A stretch of DNA of 12,390 nt from Acidaminobacter sp. GTDB taxonomy: Bacteria; Bacillota_A; Clostridia; Peptostreptococcales; Acidaminobacteraceae. The stretch is taken from the NCBI GenBank assembly GCA_009881125.1, contig WXFH01000374.1, positions 1 through 12,390 of the forward strand, read 5' to 3'. Every line of letters starts with the position of its first letter. Position 1 is the first letter of the stretch. Below the pieces are notes generated by a model. That model was not told where the DNA came from and searched no databases. It worked only from the letters and a program-made list of their open reading frames with translations. Shown piece by piece: positions 5,213-12,390 of the stretch. Made by a program: the position numbers and the translations under genes.

Positions 5213-7309
5213 ATGAACGCAGAAAATCATAATGACAAGGTTAGCTTTATATGGCGCATAGCCAATCTTCTTAGAGGACCATATGCACCAGACAAATACA
5301 AAGATGTGGTTCTGCCGATGGTCGTACTCAGACGCTTTGACTGCCTGCTTGAGCCCACAAAAGATGCTGTACTAAAGCGTGCTCAATCGGTAGATATTGA
5401 AGAGATTCTGAACGCTTCAGCAGGTTATCCTTTTTCAAATAAATCAAAATTCACTTTTAAAACACTTCTAAATGACTCGGCCAATATTAAGTCAAATTTC
5501 AACGAGTACCTGAATGGTTTTTCCTCGAATGTAAGAGTAATCATGGAGCACTTCGATTTTGACAGGGAAGTTAAAAAACTCGATGACAATAACCTACTCT
5601 ACCTCGTGGTGAAGGAGTTTGCCGCAGTCGACTTTGGGCCGGAAGCCGTTTCAAATCACGGTATGGGCTATGTCTTTGAAGAACTCATCCGTCGTTTTAT
5701 GGCCGATGCTGAGGCTGGTGACCACTACACCAGCAGAGACCTTGTGCATCTTAGCGTCAACCTACTATTTGCCGGTCAAGATGATGAACTTACCAAGGAA
5801 GGCGCAATCATAACCGTTGGGGACTTTGCATGCGGTACCGGCGGGATGCTTTCTGTCGCAAGGGAACGCATTATGGATATGAATCCTTCCGCTCAGGTAG
5901 AGCTTTATGGTCAGGAGATAAATCCCCAGTCGCACGCAATCTGCATGGCTGATATTTTGATAAAAGGAGAAAATCCGAAGAATATCGCCTTCGGCTCTTC
6001 GCTTTCTGCCGATGGTCACGAGAACCTCAAAGTCAGGTATGGGATCATGAACCCACCATTTGGAGTCAGTTGGGATGCAGATAAGGATGCAGTACTTTCA
6101 GAAAGCACAAGACTAGGCTTCGATGGCCGTTTTGGTGCCGGCACTCCGAGGGTGAGTGACGGATCACTCCTATTCCTGCAGCACATGATCAGCAAAATGA
6201 AAGATGACGCTCAGGGATCGAGGATTGCGATCTTCTTCAATGGTAGTCCGTTATTCACGGGTGACGCAGGTTCAGGCGAATCAGAGATCAGAAGATGGAT
6301 CATTGAAAACGATCTGCTCGAAGGCATCGTAGCTCTACCAAACGATATGTTTTACAATACCGGGATATCAACCTATATCTGGGTGCTCTCTAACCGTAAA
6401 AACGATAATATCCTAAAAGGACCTGTAAGATCGGGCAAAATTCAGCTTTTGGATGCAACTGGATTCTCAAAGAAAATGCGAAAATCACTCGGATCAAAGC
6501 GAAATGAGTTCACCCAGGATCATATAGATGAAATCACCAGGATCTACGATGCCTTCGAAGAAAACGAATACTGCAAAATCTTCGATAATGAAGAGTTTGG
6601 GTACCTGAAAATCACTGTCGAACGACCGCTCCGACTTAATTTCTCAATTACAGACGAGCGAATGGACAACCTATACTCTGAGTCGGCCTTTGCGAATCTC
6701 TACGACGAGACTAAGCTTGAAGAGCTTGAACTGGAAGAAGAGAAGGGAACACTCAAGGATAAAGGTAAAAAGGATCTTGCAAAGCTAAGAGAAGGTGCTG
6801 CGCTCCAGGCTCGGATCATCATGGCACTTAGAGCGCATACCTCAGACCGTGTTTTTAAGAACCGGGATGACTTCGCTAAAGTCCTGGATGAAGCACTAAA
6901 GGGTATTGATCTGTCCGCGACGCTGAAAAAATCGGTTCTGATGGGTCTCTCCGAGCGCGACGAAACGGCAGATTATTGTAAGAAAGCTGGTAATAAAGAA
7001 CCTGATCCACAGCTCAGAGATACTGAGACGATCACTCTCTCTGTGAAAGTTGCAAGATTTGATCAGGATACAGCAGCCCATATAAAAAATGAGCAGCAAA
7101 ACATTGCTGCGTACATGGAAAAAGAAGTTGCGCCTCATGTGCCTGAATTCTGGATTGATCATTCAAAGTCCAAGATTGGCTACGAGATACCGTTTACCCG
7201 GTATTTTTATAAGTACGAAGCGCTTCGGCCGTTTACAGATATTATGGCGGAGATAGCAGCGCTTGAGAAAGAGATCCAGGAGGATCTTAAGGCGGTGATG
7301 GGTGAATGA
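5213..7309 (+). CDS. hsdM: Type I restriction-modification methyltransferase subunit HsdM
   Basis: This 698-residue subunit transfers a methyl group from S-adenosylmethionine to the N6 of adenine within the site chosen by HsdS. It works as M2S for methylation and as part of R2M2S for restriction. The helical HsdM N-terminal domain spans about residues 8-155 (IWRIANLLRGPYAPDKYKD). The methyltransferase domain follows, with SAM-binding motif I DFACGTGGML starting at residue 204 and catalytic motif IV NPPF at residues 280-283, so both key motifs are intact. A charged, probably coiled-coil stretch lies at about 499-528 (EELELEEEKG). It belongs to the longer HsdM form; many are nearer 500 residues. 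ATG 5213 is chosen because GGAGG (5201-5205) is 7 bases upstream; an in-frame TTG at 5147 lacks a ribosome binding site. Its stop overlaps the hsdS start (ATGA), indicating translational coupling. Confidence 0.96.
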   Translation: MNAENHNDKVSFIWRIANLLRGPYAPDKYKDVVLPMVVLRRFDCLLEPTKDAVLKRAQSVDIEEILNASAGYPFSNKSKFTFKTLLNDSANIKSNFNEYLNGFSSNVRVIMEHFDFDREVKKLDDNNLLYLVVKEFAAVDFGPEAVSNHGMGYVFEELIRRFMADAEAGDHYTSRDLVHLSVNLLFAGQDDELTKEGAIITVGDFACGTGGMLSVARERIMDMNPSAQVELYGQEINPQSHAICMADILIKGENPKNIAFGSSLSADGHENLKVRYGIMNPPFGVSWDADKDAVLSESTRLGFDGRFGAGTPRVSDGSLLFLQHMISKMKDDAQGSRIAIFFNGSPLFTGDAGSGESEIRRWIIENDLLEGIVALPNDMFYNTGISTYIWVLSNRKNDNILKGPVRSGKIQLLDATGFSKKMRKSLGSKRNEFTQDHIDEITRIYDAFEENEYCKIFDNEEFGYLKITVERPLRLNFSITDERMDNLYSESAFANLYDETKLEELELEEEKGTLKDKGKKDLAKLREGAALQARIIMALRAHTSDRVFKNRDDFAKVLDEALKGIDLSATLKKSVLMGLSERDETADYCKKAGNKEPDPQLRDTETITLSVKVARFDQDTAAHIKNEQQNIAAYMEKEVAPHVPEFWIDHSKSKIGYEIPFTRYFYKYEALRPFTDIMAEIAALEKEIQEDLKAVMGE

Positions 7310-8616
7310 GGAATATTAAGTATAGGAAACCAGAAGAACTCGAACGCATTGATATGGATTGGTTAGAGCAAATTCCTTCTGATTGGTCGCGATTTCGAGC
7401 AAAAGTTATGTTCATTCAGTCAGGTAAAAAAGGAAATAAAGAATTAACGCTATTATCGGCCACACAAAACGAGGGCGTTGTTCCTAAAGATACTCTTGAA
7501 GGTGTAGTGCAGGTAAAAGAAGATGCGGATCTGACGAAATTCAAGACAGTGCATGTCGGAGATTTTGTTATCAGCTTAAGAAGCTTCCAGGGCGGATTTG
7601 AAATGTCGGATTTTGAAGGTGTAATTACACCAGCGTATACTGTTTTTCGTGCTAGAGAAACGATTTGTCATAGATATTTCAAAAAATTATTTAAACACGA
7701 TGGAATGATATCGAAGCTGAACTCACTCACTGTTGGGATAAGAGAAGGAAAAAATATTCAATTCGAAGATTTTGCCAATATGATTATACCTATTCCTCCT
7801 CAAATAGAACAACGCCGCATCGCCGCCTTCCTTGACCTCAAGATCGTTCGATTTGATTCGCTGATAGATAAAAAGGAAAGACTCATCGAAAAGCTCGAGG
7901 AAGCGAAGAAGAGCCTGATTCGTGAAGTGATAACTGATGGTCTACCAAGTAATAATGGAAATCACGACTGGAGAAGTGGTAGGGTAGGTGTACATTTTCG
8001 AATCTTTGGTGGGGGAACACCGCCAACTGAAAAGCTTTCCTATTGGGACGGATTAATCCCTTGGGTATCCTCCAAGGATATGAAGTTTGATTATATTACT
8101 GACTCACAAGATCACATAACTGAATCAGCAATACGGAATTCAGCAGCAAAAAAAGTGCCCATTGGTGCAATGTTATTAGTAATGCGGTCTGGGATACTAA
8201 GAAATAAAATACCAGTAGCAATAAATAGAATTGAAGTTACTATTAATCAGGATCTCAAGGCGTTTATTAGGGCTGGAGAAATCCTTCCTGAGTTTTTGGT
8301 GCGATTTATCCAAGGTTATGAAAATCAATTGTTACTAGACTGGAGGATGCAGGGTGCAACTGTTGAAAGTTTAAACCTTGATAAAATAAAGAAAACCCAA
8401 TTGCGCTTTCCAGACATAAATACTCAAAAGGAAATATTGGATTGGATATGTAAGAAGACGGCTCAATTCGATATTGCAATATCTAAGAACAAGAAGTTGG
8501 TTGAAAAGTACTTGTCCGCAAGACAATCCCTAATATCTGAGGCTGTAACCGGTAAGATCGACCTCAGAGACTGGGAACTTAACGATGAATCCGGCCGAGA
8601 GGAGGAAACCGCGTGA
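7306..8616 (+). CDS. hsdS: Type I restriction-modification specificity subunit HsdS
   Basis: This 436-residue subunit recognises the split DNA target and holds the complex together. It shows the classic two-part layout: target recognition domain 1 at about residues 20-163, a central conserved helical spacer at about 164-213 (PPQIEQRRIAAFLD...KKSLIREVITDGL), domain 2 at about 222-368 (opening with GGGTPPTEKLSYWDG) and a C-terminal conserved helix at about 369-420. The two helices are internal repeats (IEKLEEAKKSLIREVIT against VEKYLSARQSLISEAVT). Both domains appear complete, so a bipartite target is expected, but its sequence cannot be read from the protein. The recognition domains are visibly richer in AT than the spacer, consistent with exchange of specificity modules. 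It overlaps hsdM by 4 bases (ATGA) and hsdR by 4 bases (GTGA). Confidence 0.95.
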   Translation: MRNIKYRKPEELERIDMDWLEQIPSDWSRFRAKVMFIQSGKKGNKELTLLSATQNEGVVPKDTLEGVVQVKEDADLTKFKTVHVGDFVISLRSFQGGFEMSDFEGVITPAYTVFRARETICHRYFKKLFKHDGMISKLNSLTVGIREGKNIQFEDFANMIIPIPPQIEQRRIAAFLDLKIVRFDSLIDKKERLIEKLEEAKKSLIREVITDGLPSNNGNHDWRSGRVGVHFRIFGGGTPPTEKLSYWDGLIPWVSSKDMKFDYITDSQDHITESAIRNSAAKKVPIGAMLLVMRSGILRNKIPVAINRIEVTINQDLKAFIRAGEILPEFLVRFIQGYENQLLLDWRMQGATVESLNLDKIKKTQLRFPDINTQKEILDWICKKTAQFDIAISKNKKLVEKYLSARQSLISEAVTGKIDLRDWELNDESGREEETA

Positions 8617-11567
8617 TCACACCAGACGCTCTAAAAGAGCGCGCGTTTCAGATTTTGATTAAGGAATACCTTATCGATGTTAACGGCTATGATGAGATGC
8701 CCGCGGGAGCTTACGACAAGCACCTGGCTATCGACCGGGCAAGCCTTTTCAGCTTCCTTTGGGCAACGCAGGAAGAGACAATGGAAAAACTTAAGGGAAT
8801 CTACAAGACAAACCTCGAAAACAAGATCCTCGAAAACCTGGATAAAGAACTGCGCAACCGCGGAACCGTAGATGTCCTAAAGCACGGCATAAAAGACTAT
8901 GGTCACATGCTGGACATTGCCTACTTTAAACCGCCGTCTAGCCTTAATCCTAAGCAGATGGCACTCTATGAGGCTAATATCATTTCTGTCGCGGAAGAAC
9001 TGAACTACGAAGCAGCCAAGCGTATTGACCTGGTGATCTTTGTGAACGGCCTTCCAATTGTCGCTATGGAACTCAAGAATGCCTTTACTGGACAGACCGT
9101 CAAAGATGCTCAGAGACAGTTTGCGAAAGACAGAAGCGGCAAAGAGACACTTTTTAGAGGTGGTAGCCGCGTTATTGTAAATCTTGCAATCGATACCGAC
9201 GAAGTCATGATGGCAACGAGGCTAAATGGGGACGGAACCGTTTTCCTGCCTTTTAATAAGGGTACGACCGGCGGCGCGGGTAATCCAGTGGTCTATGAAA
9301 AGCTCAGAACACATTATCTCTGGGAGGAGATTCTCACCAAGGATTCTCTGATGGACATCCTCAGGAATTTTGCTCACATCGAAAGAAAGCAGGAAAAGGA
9401 CGAAAACGGAAAATCTGTCACGAAAGAAAAGCTCATCTGGCCAAGATACCATCAACTACAGGTGGTTAGGCGTTTACTTGAAACGGTGAAAGAGGATGGG
9501 CCGGGCAATAAATATCTTATACAGCACTCAGCAGGATCTGGCAAAACCAATTCTATTACCTGGCTGGCTCACAGGCTTTCAAGTCTCCATAATGATCTCG
9601 ATAAAGTGGTTTTTGATGCGATCATTGTCATCACAGACAGAAAGGTTCTCAATCAGCAGCTTCATCAGGCAATATATGCGTTTGAACATAAAACGGGACT
9701 TGTGTCGGAGGATTTTGGAAGCTCAGCTGAATTTGCGGAAGCGATTCAGAAGGGCACGAAGATCATGATCTCGACGATTCAAAAATTTCCTAATGTTCTT
9801 AAGATCCTTAAAGAAGAAGCAGTTAGAGGGAAAAACTACGCTGTTATTATTGATGAAGCTCACTCCAGCACTTCGGGTGATAACATTATCGCGCTAAAGG
9901 AAACGCTATCTCTGGACGAAGCCGCCCAGATGGCTCAGGCTGAGGAAGAAAAATTCGTGGATACAGAAGATAAGATCCTTGCCGAACTGGAATACCACTC
10001 CGATGTAAAAAATATCAGCTTTTTCGCCTTCACGGCTACACCAAAGCCTACGACACTTCGGATGTTCGGGCGCGCCGGAGAAGGTGGCAAATACTATCCG
10101 TTTGACCTTTATTCAATGCGCCAGGCGATCGAAGAAGGTTATATCCTTGATGTGCTGCAGAACTTTATGACCTATGAGATGTACTACAAGGTTGCCAAGA
10201 CTATTGAGGAAGATCCGCTTTTCGATAAGGCCAGGGCCACCAAGCGACTTGTCAGATATGTGTCACTTCATCCATCGGCCATCGGACAAAAGTCAGAGGT
10301 AATAATTGAACATTTCCGGTCTGCCACCGCGAGGAAAATTGGAGGCAAAGCCAAAGCGATGCTGATCACGCCGTCAAGACTTCATGCTGTGAGATACAAG
10401 CTTGCCTTTGATAAATATCTGAAGGAAAAGGGATACGATGACATGATGACGATGGTCGCGTTTTCTGGGGAGGTTAATGACGAGGGAAATAAATATACTG
10501 AGCCAACCATGAACGGCGGCATCAGTGAAAGCTCTTTGCCTGCGACTTTTGCCCAGGATGAGTATAAAGTCCTCATCGTGGCCAATAAGTATCAGACGGG
10601 ATATGATCAACCGTTGCTGCACACGATGTATGTTGATAAAAAACTTACGGGTGTCAAAGCGGTTCAGACACTTTCCCGGTTAAATCGCACGCATCCCGGA
10701 AAAGTGGATACTTTTATCCTGGATTTCGTGAATAAGCCAGAGGACATTAAGATTGCGTTTGAGCCGTTTTATGAAGCGACCGTTCTTGGTGAAGATATTA
10801 ATCCAAATGATGTGTATACACTGTCCCAGAAGATCATGGCCACTCAAATTGTAGACGAAAAGGATGTCTCTGAGTTTGCTGATGCGTTTTATGGCGATGC
10901 TTCGCCTAAGGCAACAGCCATCATGAATGCTGCTGTCGATCGTGCCATTGACCGTTTCAAAAAGAAGAATCGTGATGAACAGATAGAGATTAGTAACCTC
11001 ATTAAGAAGTATGCCAGTATCTATCTACTGATTACACAGGTCACCCCATTCAGAGATGTTGATCTTCACAAGCTCCATATTTACCTAAGACTGATGCTCA
11101 AAAAAATCGACCTCGGAGCAGGCACGAATGTTGATTTGAATGGGAAGGTTATTCTTGAATACCTAAGACTTGAGGCTGGGGATCAATCTTGGATTATGCT
11201 TGAGGCATGTGAAGAGCTGAAGATTGATATAAAGACAGGCACTACAAAATCGGAAGAAAAAGATCCGTTATCTGAAATCATTCGAAAGTTAAATGAGCGC
11301 CATGGTACAAAATTCTCGGATAATGAAAAATTAGCGATTGCTCAAATACAGTCAGGATTGATATCTGATAAAGAATTAAAGGTAAGAGCTCAGCATAACA
11401 GTATGAGTGATTTTCTTATCGCACTTCGTAATTCTTTTATGAGCAAAGCTGTGACGGAATATGACAAGAATCAGGAGTTTTATGGTAAGATCTTTCAAGA
11501 TGAAAATTTCAGAGAGTCGTTAATAGAGTATTTATTGCCGTTCACATATTCATCTCTAAGTGGGTGA
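8613..11567 (+). CDS. hsdR: Type I restriction-modification endonuclease/translocase subunit HsdR
   Basis: This 984-residue motor and nuclease translocates unmethylated DNA using ATP and cuts it at a distance from the recognition site. The N-terminal PD-(D/E)xK nuclease shows D139 and E153-L-K155. The superfamily 2 motor follows: Walker A GSGKT at residues 308-312, DEAH at 414-417, motif III TATP at 474-477, a YQTGYDQP segment near 662, and motif VI QTLSRLNR at 685-692. The remainder is the helical C-terminal domain that contacts the methyltransferase. All hallmark residues are present and the length is normal. It starts with GTG at 8613, overlapping the hsdS stop, 7 bases after GGAGG (8601-8605). 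The TGA stop at 11565-11567 is followed after 34 bases by the membrane-protein gene. Confidence 0.96.
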   Translation: MITPDALKERAFQILIKEYLIDVNGYDEMPAGAYDKHLAIDRASLFSFLWATQEETMEKLKGIYKTNLENKILENLDKELRNRGTVDVLKHGIKDYGHMLDIAYFKPPSSLNPKQMALYEANIISVAEELNYEAAKRIDLVIFVNGLPIVAMELKNAFTGQTVKDAQRQFAKDRSGKETLFRGGSRVIVNLAIDTDEVMMATRLNGDGTVFLPFNKGTTGGAGNPVVYEKLRTHYLWEEILTKDSLMDILRNFAHIERKQEKDENGKSVTKEKLIWPRYHQLQVVRRLLETVKEDGPGNKYLIQHSAGSGKTNSITWLAHRLSSLHNDLDKVVFDAIIVITDRKVLNQQLHQAIYAFEHKTGLVSEDFGSSAEFAEAIQKGTKIMISTIQKFPNVLKILKEEAVRGKNYAVIIDEAHSSTSGDNIIALKETLSLDEAAQMAQAEEEKFVDTEDKILAELEYHSDVKNISFFAFTATPKPTTLRMFGRAGEGGKYYPFDLYSMRQAIEEGYILDVLQNFMTYEMYYKVAKTIEEDPLFDKARATKRLVRYVSLHPSAIGQKSEVIIEHFRSATARKIGGKAKAMLITPSRLHAVRYKLAFDKYLKEKGYDDMMTMVAFSGEVNDEGNKYTEPTMNGGISESSLPATFAQDEYKVLIVANKYQTGYDQPLLHTMYVDKKLTGVKAVQTLSRLNRTHPGKVDTFILDFVNKPEDIKIAFEPFYEATVLGEDINPNDVYTLSQKIMATQIVDEKDVSEFADAFYGDASPKATAIMNAAVDRAIDRFKKKNRDEQIEISNLIKKYASIYLLITQVTPFRDVDLHKLHIYLRLMLKKIDLGAGTNVDLNGKVILEYLRLEAGDQSWIMLEACEELKIDIKTGTTKSEEKDPLSEIIRKLNERHGTKFSDNEKLAIAQIQSGLISDKELKVRAQHNSMSDFLIALRNSFMSKAVTEYDKNQEFYGKIFQDENFRESLIEYLLPFTYSSLSG

Positions 11568-11601
11568 TATTGACAATTAATTTATGATGAAAGGAGAAGT
11601 C

Positions 11602-12183
11602 ATGTTATCAGAAACTGAAAATGATGTGACAAAGTATAAACATACATTTACAAAAAAAGAAGAGAAGCAAATGGACAAACAATTTGGACATATTAAGTTA
11701 TTAGCAGAAATGAAATATCAATACGAAATTGACAGGGAAAAGAGTTTGATCACCCAATCAAATCAAATGCAAGCTGTTTTCTCAATAATGTCGGTTGCGA
11801 TATTGATGTTTTTGCCATTAATAGTGGATAATAACAAATTCTCTTTTCGAATTGATCTGGTAAGGCCTTTTTTGTTCGTGTTATTATTACAAATATTGAG
11901 TTTCCTTCTTGCGTTATTAGCTCAGTGGCGACCAAAGAAAATAATTATGAGTGATATTAAAGAACTAAAGGATTCAATCATTGGTAGCGATGAATGGGTA
12001 AAGTTAACGAAAAGTTATGCTCAATCTAATCAAAAAATTATTTTATTAGAGCAGATGGAAGAGAGCTTAATTACTTGTAATAAAAGAAGAGTGCACTTAA
12101 TTCAATTCTCAATAATTACTTCCCTTGGCTCAGTGATTATGTTGGCAATTTTGATATGTCATTTGATATTCTACATAAATTAA
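11602..12183 (+). CDS. Three-helix membrane protein appended to the hsd operon
   Basis: This 193-residue protein is not recognised as a named family. It has a charged, helical N-terminal part (about residues 1-57; KKEEKQMDKQ, EMKYQYEIDREK), a membrane hairpin at about 58-75 and 90-108, a cytosolic helical linker of some 55 residues (about 109-165) and a final membrane helix at about 166-192. There is no signal peptide. A hairpin, soluble helical linker and C-terminal membrane helix recall membrane effectors of phage-defence systems such as the SLATT or Pycsar TM types. This is a resemblance of layout only, and no cyclase gene is in view. ATG 11602 is preferred over 11584 and 11587 because AAGGAG (11591-11596) lies just upstream of it. 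No terminator separates it from hsdR, so it is probably cotranscribed. It is visibly richer in AT than hsdR. Confidence 0.72.
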   Translation: MLSETENDVTKYKHTFTKKEEKQMDKQFGHIKLLAEMKYQYEIDREKSLITQSNQMQAVFSIMSVAILMFLPLIVDNNKFSFRIDLVRPFLFVLLLQILSFLLALLAQWRPKKIIMSDIKELKDSIIGSDEWVKLTKSYAQSNQKIILLEQMEESLITCNKRRVHLIQFSIITSLGSVIMLAILICHLIFYIN

Positions 12184-12202
12184 TGGAAAGGTATGATAAG
12201 TT

Positions 12203-12343
12203 GTGAAAACGATGTCTAAAGATAATAACAGTGAACCAAATAAAAATCCAGCGAAATTAGTTTCCACACCTCCACTTCCGACTAAGACAATCCGTGACAA
12301 TGGCGAAAAGCTGAGCAATAATATTAATGTTTTAAAAAAATAA
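12203..12343 (+). CDS. Micro-protein of 46 residues after the membrane gene
   Basis: A GTG-started reading frame of 46 residues begins 19 bases after the membrane-protein stop and ends in TAA just before the operon's terminator. GGAAAGG (12185-12191) lies 11 bases upstream, a rather long spacing. An in-frame ATG at 12212 has no better site. The product is hydrophilic and probably disordered (SKDNNSEPNKNP), with a proline-rich centre (STPPLPTKTIRDNGEK). No domain is recognised. Support comes from its tight spacing and its position between a gene and a terminator with no other use for the gap. It may be a partner or antidote of the membrane protein, but that is inference. Confidence 0.5.
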   Translation: MKTMSKDNNSEPNKNPAKLVSTPPLPTKTIRDNGEKLSNNINVLKK

Positions 12344-12352
12344 TTTTGTTGG

Positions 12353-12387
12353 AAGGAGAGTGGTTGTTTGAACTCTCCTTTCTTTTT
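12353..12387 (+). terminator. Terminator of the hsd operon and its two extra genes
   Basis: AAGGAGAGT (12353-12361) is the exact complement of ACTCTCCTT (12372-12380), giving a 9-bp stem with a 10-base loop, followed by TCTTTTT. It lies 9 bases after the micro-protein stop. It is the first clear terminator after hsdM, so it marks the probable end of a five-gene transcript. Confidence 0.85.
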
Positions 12388-12390
12388 CAA

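Noticed and set aside
12130..12390. 86-residue minus-strand frame at the right edge
   Set aside because: It runs antisense through the operon terminator and the end of the membrane-protein gene and looks like a shadow frame.
1..12390. CRISPR array, insertion sequence or rRNA
   Set aside because: No regularly spaced repeats, no transposase or terminal inverted repeats and no rRNA-like sequence were seen on either strand.

Overview
The window looks like part of a chromosomal accessory region or integrative element from a low- to mid-GC Firmicute. The evidence is strong Shine-Dalgarno sites (GGAGG, AAGGAG) in front of almost every gene, hairpin-plus-U-run terminators, and sharp changes in base composition between blocks. 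The left flank and the hsd genes are visibly richer in GC than the block between about 1.6 and 5.2 kb and the last kilobase. No species can be named from what is visible.

Layout. 1-556 is a non-coding flank with one clear terminator. 557-1585 encodes a complete tyrosine recombinase with all catalytic residues. 1586-2029 holds a terminator and then a run of short hairpins that ends in a structure able to mask the next gene's ribosome binding site. 2030-2929 encodes a divergent sigma-70-like protein, and 3046-3243 a small, very basic protein. A bidirectional terminator then separates these from two minus-strand genes. One (3334-4011) carries a sigma region 4-like helix-turn-helix and has a good promoter; the other (4207-4713) is an acidic protein of unknown function. 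After about 490 non-coding bases comes a tightly coupled type I restriction-modification operon, hsdM-hsdS-hsdR (5213-11567). It continues, with no terminator seen, into a three-helix membrane protein (11602-12183) and a 46-residue hydrophilic protein (12203-12343), and ends at a terminator at 12353-12387.

How it fits together. The recombinase could move the segment, although no paired attachment sites are visible. The sigma-like and HTH proteins look like the element's own transcriptional control. The restriction-modification system is the defence cargo: HsdS chooses the target, HsdM2S methylates it, and HsdR translocates and cuts unmethylated DNA. The two extra genes at the operon's 3' end are the least explained part of this cargo. 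Their architecture (a membrane hairpin, a cytosolic helical linker and a C-terminal membrane helix, plus a tiny soluble partner) resembles membrane effectors of phage-defence systems, but no nucleotide cyclase or other sensor is visible.

The most interesting unexplained items are: (1) the structured leader at 1917-2029 with mutually exclusive pairings; (2) the two oppositely oriented genes that share an IAxKYN...VS..KR helix-turn-helix signature; (3) the membrane protein plus micro-ORF appended to the hsd operon.
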